DNA of 37,181 nt from Saprospiraceae bacterium (GCA_020629965.1 JAHDCG010000055.1:1-37181), one strand, 5' to 3'; positions 15,267-23,480 are shown, counted from the first letter of the stretch. The notes: generated from the sequence alone by a model not told the origin. A program made the numbers and translations.

Positions 15267-15370
15267 TGCTTTTGATTTTAAAATGAAGGCTTTACGGTAA
15301 AAAAATCCAAAAAATCCTGTTCATCCTGTCTGAAAATTTCAACTACACTTTTCACCGTACAACCAAAATG

Positions 15371-15413
15371 AAAAAAGGATTTCCAAAGCCTAAAGCTCTG
15401 GAAACCCTTTTTT
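15371..15413. terminator. Bidirectional-type terminator after the Spy-like gene
   Basis: A 15-base arm (15371-15385, A-run then GGATTTCCA) pairs with 15399-15413 (TGGAAACCC then T-run) with one mismatch and a 13-base loop. It lies 25 bases downstream of the minus-strand Spy-like stop and would end the sigma/anti-sigma/Spy-like transcript. Confidence 0.88.
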
Positions 15414-15438
15414 GTTTGTCTCAAATCCCGAAAAAAAT

Positions 15439-15873
15439 CTACCTGCCGCCGCGCCGTTCCCGCATTTTTTTCAGCAGTTCGCGCCGAAATTCCTGCTCCG
15501 CGCGCGGCAACATCGCCACTTTTTTTACGGAAATAACCTTCCTCAATTTACCGTAATATTCCTTTTTCAAATCGAGAATTTGCTGCTCCTGTTCCATCGC
15601 GTTATTCAGATAAACCAATGCCTCGGCGTCCGTCATATCATCCGGATTTTGCTGCTTATCGAATGATTTTTGAATGGCTTCCCGCTTGTCTTTAAACTCA
15701 TTAAAGACCGGCCAAAAAACCTGCGCCTCCTCCACCGTTAAATCCAATTTTTCGGTGATGTACGCCGTTGCCAAAGCCTCTACGCGTGCGCGCCTGTTGC
15801 CCCGACCGGGCTGCGCGGTTGCGGAAATGCAAATTCCCGTCAAAAGTAAAAGTATTAAAAATGTATTTTTCAT
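15439..15873 (-). CDS. Spy/CpxP-like periplasmic protein
   Basis: This 144-residue exported protein has a signal peptide (MKNTFLILLLLTGICISATA, cut before QPGRG). The mature part is all-helical and highly charged: a segment ITEKLDLTVEEAQVFWPVF followed by long helices rich in K, E, R and ending MRERRGGR. The LTxEEAxxFWPxF pattern is common in Bacteroidota periplasmic sensor or chaperone-like proteins related to Spy/CpxP. It is the last gene of a sigma / anti-sigma-like / Spy-like unit, 13 bases after its neighbour. It could sense envelope stress or be the output of that sigma factor. ATG 15873 puts the signal peptide at the N-terminus; upstream in-frame codons add only a basic stretch. Confidence 0.8.
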   Translation of the reverse strand: MKNTFLILLLLTGICISATAQPGRGNRRARVEALATAYITEKLDLTVEEAQVFWPVFNEFKDKREAIQKSFDKQQNPDDMTDAEALVYLNNAMEQEQQILDLKKEYYGKLRKVISVKKVAMLPRAEQEFRRELLKKMRERRGGR

Positions 15874-15886
15874 AATTGTCTGTTTT

Positions 15887-16390
15887 CTAAAATAATTCTT
15901 CCGTTTCCGACCACGTTTGCGTTTGCAGAAACTCTTCCGCTGCTGCGGCATCGACCTCGTTCAGTTCTAAAACCGTCGATGCGTCATTTTTATTTTCCAC
16001 GGAAATAATATCGGTCATTTCCGCATTTTCTGCTAAGTAATTGAAAATTTCCGCGTCCGTCAACTCCGCAAAAGCCGAGTCAAAAGAACCGCCTTCCGCA
16101 GTCGTAACAGTCTGTTTTTGTAAAAATAAAAATGCGCCCGCCACCAACAGCAAAGTCGCCAAACCCGCCGCCCCGAAAGGCGAAAACAACCGCTGCCACA
16201 CAGAAACCTGCTGCCCCGTCGTCGTTTGTAATACGGGCGTACTCTCCAAAGCCACCTGCTCCATAATGCTGTTTTCGAGCAAATGAAAATAATTTTCCGG
16301 TGCCGCGTCGGACGCGGTTTCCTCTTTCATTTTCGCCAGCAGCGGCGAAAGTTCCGAAAGCTCTTTTTTTATGTTTTTATCTTTTTTCAT
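15887..16390 (-). CDS. Anti-sigma-factor-like single-pass membrane protein
   Basis: This protein has about 167 residues. The N-terminal half is cytoplasmic and charged (KELSELSPLLAKMKEE, then ENYFHLLENSIMEQV, a pattern frequent before the membrane helix in Bacteroidota anti-sigma-like proteins). Then comes one membrane helix (GLATLLLVAGAFLFL, about residues 85-105) and an acidic periplasmic tail ending SETEELF. This topology and its place directly after an ECF sigma gene support an anti-sigma role, but no named anti-sigma domain is obvious, so this is inference. An in-frame TTG at 16414 would add eight residues; ATG 16390 is preferred. Thirteen bases separate it from the Spy-like gene. Confidence 0.7.
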   Translation of the reverse strand: MKKDKNIKKELSELSPLLAKMKEETASDAAPENYFHLLENSIMEQVALESTPVLQTTTGQQVSVWQRLFSPFGAAGLATLLLVAGAFLFLQKQTVTTAEGGSFDSAFAELTDAEIFNYLAENAEMTDIISVENKNDASTVLELNEVDAAAAEEFLQTQTWSETEELF

Positions 16391-16454
16391 TGCAAATTTT
16401 AAATCTTCAAACAAAAAATATCACACTAAAATGAAGGCGATTTTTCCAAACGTG

Positions 16455-16498
16455 CAAACAACTCAAACCATTCAAACCTACAAACCATTCAAACCTTT
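16455..16498. repeat. CAAACCnnn short-period tract after the sigma stop
   Basis: Five units of 8-9 bases (CAAACAACT, CAAACCATT, CAAACCTA, CAAACCATT, CAAACCTTT on the plus strand) run right up to the sigma factor stop codon. In the gene's direction the tract is G/T-rich (GGTTTG units). Confidence 0.85.
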
Positions 16499-17136
16499 TA
16501 TCCGACATTCTCCCGCACAAACGCCTCCACTTTTTTCACCGCGTGATGATAAGAAGCTTTTAGTGCGCCCTGCGAAGTTTGCAGCGCATCCGCCATGTCA
16601 GCGTAACTCATTTCGTCGTAGTAGCGAAGGTTGAAAACAGCTTTTTGTTTTGCCGGCAAAGTCGCCAGGGCCCGCGCCAAAATATTTTCCGTATGCGTTG
16701 CATCGACGCTGCCGCTTGCCGAAATTTGCTTGTGCGCAAGACCTTCCTCATCGTCTAAAGAGTCGGTAGATTTTCGGTTTCTCTTTTCCAAAAAAGTCAA
16801 AGATTCATTCGTTGCGATGCGGTACAACCAAGTGTACAATTTCGATTTTTCCTCAAAACGCGCGATGCTCCGATAAACCTTGATGAAAGTGTTTTGCAGC
16901 ACGTCGTCCGCGTCCGCGTGACTGCCGACCATGCGCTTTACGTGAAAATACAACCGCTCGCGGTACTGCTGCACCAACAAACGAAACCCTCGGTCGTAGC
17001 TGCCCGGCTGCCTCAAAAGAGACAAAATGTGTGCGTCGCTGCCGTGGATTTCTTCGGTCAAAGTTGTAGTTGATTTTTCCGCTTTGCGATTGCTCTGCGT
17101 TAATAAATCGGTGATATTCCGTGTGAGTGCTTTCAT
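16498..17136 (-). CDS. ECF RNA polymerase sigma factor
   Basis: This 212-residue protein contains region 2 (FRLLVQQYRERLYFHVKRMV, then DADDVLQNTFIKVYRSI with the core RNA polymerase contact, then SKLYTWLYRIATNESL). Region 4 follows (LPAKQKAVFNLRYYDEMSY, then a helix-turn-helix ADALQTSQGALKASYHHAVKKV). It is the first gene of a three-gene unit with an anti-sigma-like membrane protein and a Spy-like protein, so envelope-stress control is likely. The N-terminal 25 residues are not part of the sigma fold. An in-frame TTG at 17061 (TEEIHGSDAH...) would give a more family-like start, but ATG 17136 is kept. No TAnnTTTG box is seen upstream, which would fit self-activation by its own holoenzyme. Confidence 0.92.
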   Translation of the reverse strand: MKALTRNITDLLTQSNRKAEKSTTTLTEEIHGSDAHILSLLRQPGSYDRGFRLLVQQYRERLYFHVKRMVGSHADADDVLQNTFIKVYRSIARFEEKSKLYTWLYRIATNESLTFLEKRNRKSTDSLDDEEGLAHKQISASGSVDATHTENILARALATLPAKQKAVFNLRYYDEMSYADMADALQTSQGALKASYHHAVKKVEAFVRENVG

Positions 17137-17356
17137 ATTCTCTGCGCGTTTTTTCTTTGACCGGTGAAAGCGGAGAAGGTTTAAAACGCACTGTTACATT
17201 GAAACTAAATACCGTGTATTATAGAAGTTGATTTTGTTGAATCGTTGAGGGCGGTTGTCGCAAGTTCAGTGCTTCGATGTAAGGTTTGCGGCGGACTGAA
17301 AATATCTTTTGAGCGTATTTTAGACAATCAAACCAATTACCCGGTAGTGTGAGAGG

Positions 17357-17388
17357 CATTCAACATTTCAACGATTCAACGACTCAAC
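17357..17388. repeat. Four-copy octamer tract after the OmpA-family stop
   Basis: CATTCAAC, ATTTCAAC, GATTCAAC and GACTCAAC form a regular 4 x 8 tract on the plus strand, 6 bases from the OmpA-family stop codon. On the gene's strand it reads as GTTGA units. Confidence 0.9.
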
Positions 17389-17394
17389 AATTAC

Positions 17395-18513
17395 TTACCC
17401 GCCCGCCGTTATCCTGAACTCCACCCGGCGGTTCATTTTACGCCCCGCTTCGTAGCGATTATCCGCCGTCGGCATCGACTCGCCTTCGCCTTTGTATTCT
17501 AAGCGCGTGCCCGAAATGCCGTTTTCCAACAGATACAAAGTCACCGATTTGGCGCGTTTGCGCGAGAGATATTGATTGTATTCGCGCTCGCCGATGCTGT
17601 CGGTGTGTCCGATAATTTCGATTTTCAGTTCGGGATTTTCTTCCATGATTTGCCGCAGTTTTTTCAACTCCACAAAAGAGCGCGGATGCAAATCCCATTT
17701 GTCAAAGTCAAAATAAATGTCTTTAAGAACAAAGGTTTTACCCGTTTCGAGCGTCTGCAAAGTGAGGTCGTCCGGGCGTACCGGTACCGGCAGGTAGGGC
17801 GGCAATTTTTTCACCGTCACATCGTCAATGTAATAATAGGCGTAGGGAATGGTGTTGTTTTGGTCGGCTTTAAATTCGGAATCTGCGTCCGAAAAAAAGT
17901 TGCCGATGAGCAGATATTCGCTTGCGGCGGCAGCGGTAAATTGTCCCGCTATTTTTTGCCATTTGCCTTTTTTGATTTCTAAAATATCGGACGCCGAGAT
18001 TTGCGGTGTGCCCGTTATGAGTTCGTCCGTTTTATGATAAATTTGTTTTTCGGAAAAGAGCATTCCGAGGTTATTAGAGAAATAAGAACCGGGGAGGTGG
18101 CTGACGTAAAATTCTGCGTAATAAATTTGCCCGACGACCAAAGGTTCATTAAGACGGGCGGCGATATATTCGCGGCAGTGGGTCTTCTTTTCCGCGCAGC
18201 CGTAAGTCGTCAAACCCGACATCGCGCCGCCCGAGTGCGGCGGCTGCACCCCGAAACCCTTCTCTGCCCAGTAGGTCGGTACACGCACTTTCGGACCGAA
18301 AATATCGGGCGAAGCGGCGGTAGGAGACTCCCAATATTTCATAACGCGGGTATAGTGTTCGCCTTTTTTAAACCAACCGATAGGCACGGCGGAAAAAGAC
18401 TCGAAACCCGGATTGGCAATCAAATTTTCGGCGGCGGCGGCGGGGGTTTGCGCCGTGCTTTTGACGGAATTATGGAAAAGAAAAAAGAATAAAAGACAGG
18501 TAAAGCGCGTCAT
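17395..18513 (-). CDS. OmpA-family protein with N-terminal CBM-like domain
   Basis: This 372-residue exported protein has an N-terminal signal (about 1-22). Residues about 30-235 form a beta-rich module (ENLIANPGFESF...PIGWF, then VGQIYYAEFYVSHLPG, then YYIDDVTVKKL). This is the layout of galactose-binding/CBM-like jelly rolls that begin with LLxNPGFE and end with YIDDV. The C-terminal OmpA domain (about 262-370) has IYFDFDKWDLHPRS, GHTDSIGEREYN and SRKRAKSV, with the peptidoglycan-binding Asp and Arg in the usual places. It probably anchors a surface or secreted module to peptidoglycan or the outer membrane. The stop is followed by the octamer tract at 17357-17388, and no strong promoter box is seen upstream. 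Confidence 0.9.
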   Translation of the reverse strand: MTRFTCLLFFFLFHNSVKSTAQTPAAAAENLIANPGFESFSAVPIGWFKKGEHYTRVMKYWESPTAASPDIFGPKVRVPTYWAEKGFGVQPPHSGGAMSGLTTYGCAEKKTHCREYIAARLNEPLVVGQIYYAEFYVSHLPGSYFSNNLGMLFSEKQIYHKTDELITGTPQISASDILEIKKGKWQKIAGQFTAAAASEYLLIGNFFSDADSEFKADQNNTIPYAYYYIDDVTVKKLPPYLPVPVRPDDLTLQTLETGKTFVLKDIYFDFDKWDLHPRSFVELKKLRQIMEENPELKIEIIGHTDSIGEREYNQYLSRKRAKSVTLYLLENGISGTRLEYKGEGESMPTADNRYEAGRKMNRRVEFRITAGG

Positions 18514-18634
18514 ATTTTTGAGGGTTGGTCACAATTTTCACTAATCCAAACGCCGAAATTTACAAAAAGGTGTACGGTTTATGCGTGACTTTTGGCATAG
18601 TTTAGTATTTTCGTTTTTTGGGAATAACATCTAA

Positions 18635-18715
18635 GGTGTCTGACACTTTGGTTAAGAAAAAACAACGAAAACGCGTATGCAATTTAAAGGCAAGTAAATT
18701 GAAGTGTCTGACACC
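18635..18715. repeat. REP-like pair of GTGTCTGACAC palindromes
   Basis: GTGTCTGACAC (GTGTC-T-GACAC) occurs at 18636-18646 and 18704-18714. The flanks make the two copies mirror images: GGTGTCTGACACTT at 18635-18648 and AAGTGTCTGACACC at 18702-18715. A 53-base spacer separates them. This resembles the doublets of REP elements mobilised by REP-associated transposases. The rest of this 280-base gap shows no gene. Confidence 0.75.
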
Positions 18716-18793
18716 GGTCTTTAAGCAATCGCAATGCACGTCAATTAAACCACCGAAAATTAAATTCAAACCAAACCGCAAAATATTACATTC

Positions 18794-20083
18794 ATGAAAA
18801 TCCGCTTACTTCCGCTCCTCTTCCTTTTCCTCGTTTCCGTGCTCACCGCACAGAACAATCTCGACTTCAAACTCTTCGAATTGCCCGATGTTATTTTCAA
18901 GCAAATCGAAACACCGGAAGACTACGCCGCCGCCTACGAGCTGCGTATCAAGCAGCCGATAGACCATACCGACCCGGCAAAAGGTCACTTTTATCAACGT
19001 GCTTTTTTGTCGCATCGGGGCTTCGACCGTCCGACCGTCATGGCAACGGAAGGTTATAATCGCGGCGGCAATCGCATTTACGAATTGACCGATATTGTGG
19101 ACGGCAATCAAATCGACATCGAGCATCGTTACTTCGGTGAAAGCATTCCCGAAAACCCGGATTATAAGCATTTGAATTTGGAACAGGCAACGGCGGATTT
19201 GCATCACATCAACCGCATTTTTCGCAAACTGTACACGGGGAAATGGCTGAGCACGGGCATTTCCAAAGGCGGACAAACGACCATTTTTTACCGCTATTTG
19301 TATCCCCAAGACGTAGATGTATCGGTGCCTTATGTAGCGCCGCTAAATCTGTCTTTGGAAGACGAAAGAATTTACGATTGGTTGGAGAAAGCCGGTACGG
19401 AAGAATGCCGCACCGACATCGAACGCGTGCAGCGCACTATCTTAGAAAATCGGGAAGAAGCCCTGACTTTACTGCGTTGGTACGCGCGCGGCGCAAAGTT
19501 GGATTTTAACTACCTCACCTTTGAGCAAGCCTTTGAGTATGCGGTTTTAGAGTATCCGTTTTCATTTTTTCAGTGGGGCAGTGACTGCGCAAAAATACCC
19601 GCTGCGGATGCGGATTTTGAAGAAATTTTGGGGCATTTCATGGACGTATCGGGCATCGCTTTTTTCTCCGACCGCGACGTGGCTTATTTCGGTTCGCACT
19701 ATTATCAGGCGGGTACGCAAATGGGCTATTACGGCTACGAAGCCGCGCCGTTTAAGGATTTGCTGAAAGCCCTGCCGAATGATAAAAACCCCTCGGCGGT
19801 CTTTATGCCCGACGGCAAACCGCCCGTCTTCAATGGTGAACTGCCCAACAAAGTCGCTAAGTGGCTGAAGACCGACGGCAATAATTTTATTTACATTTAC
19901 GGCAAAAACGATACATGGTCGGCGACGGGCGTGCCGCCTTCCGAAAAGACAAACTCGCTGTGGGTCGTCATGGAGGGCAAGAGTCACGGCGATGCGCGGA
20001 TTAAGAATATGACGGCAGAGGAAAAGCAGCGAGTGGAGGAAAAGTTGGAGGAATGGTTGGGGGATGATTTTGAGATTCGGTAG
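18794..20083 (+). CDS. Secreted serine peptidase, S37/PS-10 type (S28-like)
   Basis: This 429-residue protein has a signal peptide (KIRLLPLLFLFLVSVLTAQ, cut near residue 20). It shows the alpha/beta hydrolase pattern of the PS-10 (S37) tripeptidyl aminopeptidase family: ELRIKQPIDH near the start, RYFGES, then the nucleophile elbow GISKGGQ with S157. The acid is D373 in YGKNDTWSA and the histidine is H398 in GKSHGDAR, so the Ser-Asp-His triad is complete and in order. It probably acts in the periplasm or outside the cell on short peptides. No T9SS C-terminal domain is present. It stands alone, with a G/T-rich repeat (20089-20116) right after the stop. Confidence 0.88.
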   Translation: MKIRLLPLLFLFLVSVLTAQNNLDFKLFELPDVIFKQIETPEDYAAAYELRIKQPIDHTDPAKGHFYQRAFLSHRGFDRPTVMATEGYNRGGNRIYELTDIVDGNQIDIEHRYFGESIPENPDYKHLNLEQATADLHHINRIFRKLYTGKWLSTGISKGGQTTIFYRYLYPQDVDVSVPYVAPLNLSLEDERIYDWLEKAGTEECRTDIERVQRTILENREEALTLLRWYARGAKLDFNYLTFEQAFEYAVLEYPFSFFQWGSDCAKIPAADADFEEILGHFMDVSGIAFFSDRDVAYFGSHYYQAGTQMGYYGYEAAPFKDLLKALPNDKNPSAVFMPDGKPPVFNGELPNKVAKWLKTDGNNFIYIYGKNDTWSATGVPPSEKTNSLWVVMEGKSHGDARIKNMTAEEKQRVEEKLEEWLGDDFEIR

Positions 20084-20088
20084 TTTGG

Positions 20089-20116
20089 AGGTTGGGGAGT
20101 TGAAAGGTTGGGGAGT
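20089..20116. repeat. AGGTTGGGGAGT direct repeat after the peptidase stop
   Basis: AGGTTGGGGAGT occurs at 20089-20100 and again at 20105-20116, with period 16. It begins 6 bases after the stop codon of the S37-type peptidase. Confidence 0.85.
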
Positions 20117-20167
20117 GTATGGTGATTTGCAATTTTCGGGGTAGGACTCTGACGGTAAAATTTTGTT

Positions 20168-20296
20168 ACGGAAAAAGGACTGTTTGCGGCAACAATCATT
20201 TTTTTGCTGTTGTTCTTAACTGCTTGTCAGTCGGATAATAGTACGGATAAAGTCGAAATGCCTTTTGAAGGTTTACTAAGAAAAGATGCAAACTAA
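20168..20296 (+). pseudogene. Relic or non-ATG small lipoprotein
   Basis: This open frame ends at TAA 20296 and encodes a clear lipoprotein signal: TIIFLLLFLTAC followed by QSDNSTDK, with cysteine after LTA. The remaining tail is only about 22 residues. Where a start is expected there is ACG (20168), giving TEKGLFAAT. No ATG, GTG or TTG lies between the upstream stop (20156) and the hydrophobic core. Either ACG is a mutated or weak start, or this is the broken end of a former lipoprotein gene. It lies alone between the peptidase and recQ genes. Confidence 0.45.
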
Positions 20297-20455
20297 TATT
20301 GTTAAACAGGTTTAAAATTTAATAAGAAGCCGCCACCAAAATCGAAAGCTAAAAAAATGAGTTCAAAAGACCCGATTTTAGAAGAAACCATAAACTACTA
20401 CTACCGAGCAAAAAACCGCAAGGAAACCCCGTTTCCACACAAAAAAGAGAAAACT

Positions 20456-22696
20456 ATGAACTTGACAGACGCAAAAAACGCCCTCAAAAAATACTTCGGT
20501 TACGACTCCTTTCGACCGAGACAGGCGGAGATAATTCAGAATGTTTTTACGGGCAGAGATACCCTCGTGCTGATGCCGACGGGCGGCGGTAAATCCGTCT
20601 GCTTTCAGATACCGGCGGTGACGATGCCGGGGACGGCGATTGTGGTGTCACCCTTGATTTCATTGATGAAAGACCAAGTCGAAGGGCTGCGCGCCAACGG
20701 TATTCGGGCGGCATTTATCAACAGTTCTTTGCCTTATAACGAGTTGCGGCAGGTGGAAGACGACCTGTTTAACGGCAGGTTGGATTTGTGTTATGTGTCG
20801 CCGGAAAAAATTGTTTCGCGGGAGTTTTTGCCGTTGCTGAAGAAGGTAAACGTCAACCTTTTTGCTATTGACGAGGCGCACTGTATTTCGGGTTGGGGAC
20901 ACGATTTTCGACCGGAATATACGCAGTTGCAGTTCTTGAAAAAGTTGTTTCCGGAGGTGCCGATTATCGCGCTGACGGCGACGGCGGACAAGGTGACACG
21001 TAAGGATATTTTGAAGCAATTGACTATACCCAAAGCCAAAGTTTTTATCTCTTCTTTCGACCGTCCGAACTTGAGTTTGGAGGTGCGCCCGGGACAAAAG
21101 CGCATGGAGCAAATCGTCAGTTTTGTCAAAAACAGACCGAACGAGTCGGGTATCATTTACTGCCTCAGTCGCCGCAGTTGTGAGCAGGTCGCCGCCAAGT
21201 TGTTATCAAAAGGCATCAAAGCAGACTTCTATCACGGCGCCATGTCGAGTACGCAACGCAGCACGGTACAGGAGAATTTTATCAACGACGTCACACCCGT
21301 GGTCTGCGCGACGATTGCCTTCGGCATGGGTATCGACAAGTCGAATGTACGCTACGTCATCCACTACAACCTCCCGCGTAACATGGAGGGCTACTACCAA
21401 GAAATCGGACGCGCCGGGCGCGACGGGGTGGACTCGCAAACGGTACTTTTTTACAGCTTCGCGGATGTGATGAGCTACCGCCGCATGTACTCCGACGAGC
21501 CGAGCCAACAGACGGAACTCAAAATGGCGAAGTTGGACAGAATGTACCAATACGCCACCGCGCAGGTCTGCCGCCGCAAAATTTTACTGAATTATTTTAA
21601 CGAGCATCTGCGCGAGGATTGCGGCAACTGCGACATCTGTAAAAATCCGCCGAAACTCATCGACGCGACGGTTTTTGCGCAAAAAGCCCTTTCCGCCGTG
21701 GCGCGTACTAAAGGGACAGTCGGTATTGCGCTGTTGGTGAATATCCTGCGCGGCTCGCGGGCTTACGCGGTCGTTTCTGCGGGCTATGACAAAATCAAAA
21801 CCTACGGCGTGGGCGCGGATACGAGTTTTGATGAATGGCGACACATCATCGAGCAGTTCGTGCATTTGGGTTACTTGGACATTGCACACGACGACAAAAA
21901 TCATTTGAAACTGAACGAGGCGAGTAAAGAAGTGCTTTTCGAAAACCGAAAAGTAGAGATAATCAGTTTTGAAAGCTACAAAAAACGCGAAGAAGAATCA
22001 AAGCAGAAAAAAGCAAAACCACAGAGCGAAAGAGAACGCGTGCGCGACGGTTTGTTCGACTCGCTGCGCAAGTTGCGTCTTAAAATCGCCCGCAAACAAG
22101 AAGTGCCGCCTTACGTCATTTTCAGTGATGCGACCCTCGAAGAAATGGCAGCCATGCGCCCGACCGACAACGCGGAAATGATGGAAATCAGCGGGGTCGG
22201 ACAACTCAAAATGGAGAAATACGGCGACGATTTTATCCGCGCGATTTTGGGCTACGCAAAGATTAACAACATCCCGCTTTCGACCTTCAAGAATCGCAAC
22301 AATCGGGAAGTCATCGTGCCCGCTTCCGGTCCGCGACCGGCACGCAAGACGGAAACAATTCTGCCCGGCGACGAAAATCTGACAACTACCGAGCGCACGA
22401 TAAAGTACTTCCGACAGGGAAAATCTGCGGACGAAATCGCCGCTATGCGCAATCTGAACCCGACGACTATCAAAGGACATTTGGTAAAATTTTACGAAGA
22501 AGGCGGCGACATCGACATCAATAAATTTGTCTCTCCCGTCGAGATTCAAATGGTTTTGGACAAACTGCCGCTTTATCATAATAATGAAAAAAAGCTGCGT
22601 CCGGTCTATGAAGCACTGGGTGAAAAAATCAGTTTTGAAAAAATAAAATGGGCCTTGGCGTACCACGAAAAGCGTATGAAAGAACTGCCGCAATGA
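20456..22696 (+). CDS. recQ: ATP-dependent DNA helicase RecQ
   Basis: This 3'-5' helicase acts in recombination and stalled-fork repair. Numbered from ATG 20456 (746 residues), it has Walker A MPTGGGKS (K46), DEAH box IDEAHCISGWGHDF (139-142), helicase motif VI GRAGRDG and the RQC zinc cysteines C372, C389, C392 and C395. These are followed by the winged-helix region, an HRDC domain (about 527-597) and a C-terminal helix-turn-helix (HTH_40-like, about 642-732). ATG 20357 opens the same frame 33 codons earlier (SSKDPILEETINYYY...) without a family match, so the shorter form is preferred, though a longer product is possible. The stop overlaps the next gene in an ATGA arrangement. Confidence 0.96.
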   Translation: MNLTDAKNALKKYFGYDSFRPRQAEIIQNVFTGRDTLVLMPTGGGKSVCFQIPAVTMPGTAIVVSPLISLMKDQVEGLRANGIRAAFINSSLPYNELRQVEDDLFNGRLDLCYVSPEKIVSREFLPLLKKVNVNLFAIDEAHCISGWGHDFRPEYTQLQFLKKLFPEVPIIALTATADKVTRKDILKQLTIPKAKVFISSFDRPNLSLEVRPGQKRMEQIVSFVKNRPNESGIIYCLSRRSCEQVAAKLLSKGIKADFYHGAMSSTQRSTVQENFINDVTPVVCATIAFGMGIDKSNVRYVIHYNLPRNMEGYYQEIGRAGRDGVDSQTVLFYSFADVMSYRRMYSDEPSQQTELKMAKLDRMYQYATAQVCRRKILLNYFNEHLREDCGNCDICKNPPKLIDATVFAQKALSAVARTKGTVGIALLVNILRGSRAYAVVSAGYDKIKTYGVGADTSFDEWRHIIEQFVHLGYLDIAHDDKNHLKLNEASKEVLFENRKVEIISFESYKKREEESKQKKAKPQSERERVRDGLFDSLRKLRLKIARKQEVPPYVIFSDATLEEMAAMRPTDNAEMMEISGVGQLKMEKYGDDFIRAILGYAKINNIPLSTFKNRNNREVIVPASGPRPARKTETILPGDENLTTTERTIKYFRQGKSADEIAAMRNLNPTTIKGHLVKFYEEGGDIDINKFVSPVEIQMVLDKLPLYHNNEKKLRPVYEALGEKISFEKIKWALAYHEKRMKELPQ

Positions 22697-22944
22697 AGAA
22701 AAATTACGTCCTTGAAGTCGTCCTGATTGAGATTATTTTCTTCATGCTGCTGTGGCTTTGGGATGAATATATCGCCTTTTTGCTCACGCTGTTTTTCACG
22801 GCAATCGCCGCCGGGGTACTGCTCATCAGCCTCATTGCGGAGCTGTTGGAAAGAACAAAAGTGCCGCGCAACTACTTCTATTGGTTAGCCGTTTCGGCCT
22901 GTGTACCGTTAGCGGTCGCCGCGATTTTCAAATACATTTTGTAA
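22693..22944 (+). CDS. Small three-helix membrane protein
   Basis: This 83-residue hypothetical protein has three hydrophobic helices, about residues 7-22 (EVVLIEIIFFMLLWLW), 27-50 and 60-80. Short polar loops carry a charged ELLERTKVPRN segment between the second and third. No catalytic residues stand out. Its ATG overlaps the recQ stop (ATGA, 22693-22696), so the two are translationally coupled. A functional link with RecQ is possible but not shown. A further-upstream in-frame ATG at 22648 lies inside recQ and is less likely. Confidence 0.8.
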   Translation: MKKNYVLEVVLIEIIFFMLLWLWDEYIAFLLTLFFTAIAAGVLLISLIAELLERTKVPRNYFYWLAVSACVPLAVAAIFKYIL

Positions 22945-22951
22945 CGCGCCG

Positions 22952-22983
22952 AATAACCGAATCAACAAATAACCGAATCAACA
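22952..22983. repeat. Perfect tandem 16-mer before rpiB
   Basis: AATAACCGAATCAACA is repeated exactly twice (22952-22967 and 22968-22983) in the 50-base gap between the membrane protein and rpiB, ending 11 bases before the rpiB start. Confidence 0.95.
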
Positions 22984-22994
22984 TCAAGAAAATT

Positions 22995-23435
22995 ATGCAA
23001 GTAAAAACCATAGCCATCGGCTGCGACCACGGCGGTTTCGCCTATAAAGATACGATTATCGAAATGCTGAAAAAAGAAGGCATCGAAGTTCACGATTTTG
23101 GTACGGACTCCGAAGACTCCGTTGATTATCCGGACTTTGTACACCCGACGGCGAGCGATGTGGAAAGCGGAAAAGCCGACCTCGGCATCGTCCTCTGCGG
23201 CAGCGGAAACGGCGCGGCAATTACCGCCAATAAACACCAAGGCATTCGCTGCGCACTCTGCTGGACGGAAGAACTCGCCCGCCTCGGACGCGAGCACAAT
23301 AACGCGAACGTACTTTCGATTCCGGCGCGTTTTATCAGTGAAGAAGTCGCTTTGGATATGGTGCGGGCATTTATCAGCACGGACTTTGCCGGCGGGCGCC
23401 ACAAGCGGCGGGTAGGAAAAATTGCCTGTGCTTAG
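22995..23435 (+). CDS. rpiB: Ribose-5-phosphate isomerase B
   Basis: This 146-residue enzyme interconverts ribose-5-phosphate and ribulose-5-phosphate in the pentose phosphate pathway. Conserved features are IGCDHGGFAYK (D11-H12), DFGTDSEDSVDYPDF, the phosphate/active-site loop CGSGNGAAITANK with C68, and REHNNANVLSIPAR (H101). The C-terminus has the family RRVGKIA pattern. Length is normal. It follows the recQ/membrane-protein pair by 50 bases and ends at a strong bidirectional terminator. ATG 22995 matches the family start; an earlier in-frame ATG at 22881 lies inside the preceding gene. Confidence 0.96.
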   Translation: MQVKTIAIGCDHGGFAYKDTIIEMLKKEGIEVHDFGTDSEDSVDYPDFVHPTASDVESGKADLGIVLCGSGNGAAITANKHQGIRCALCWTEELARLGREHNNANVLSIPARFISEEVALDMVRAFISTDFAGGRHKRRVGKIACA

Positions 23436-23439
23436 CATG

Positions 23440-23480
23440 AAAAAAGCCTGTTTTTACGTTCAGTAAAAACAGGCTTTTTT
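23440..23480. terminator. Bidirectional terminator between rpiB and the M56 gene
   Basis: A perfect 18-bp stem (23440-23457 with 23463-23480) has a 5-base loop GTTCA. The stem core is GCCTGTTTTTAC, bordered by an A-run on one side and a T-run on the other. It serves both converging genes. Confidence 0.94.

Noticed and set aside
20357-20455. The 33-codon in-frame extension at the start of recQ
   Set aside because: It has no RecQ family match and the conserved N-terminus begins at the ATG at 20456, so it was not used as the start, though it is mentioned as a possibility.
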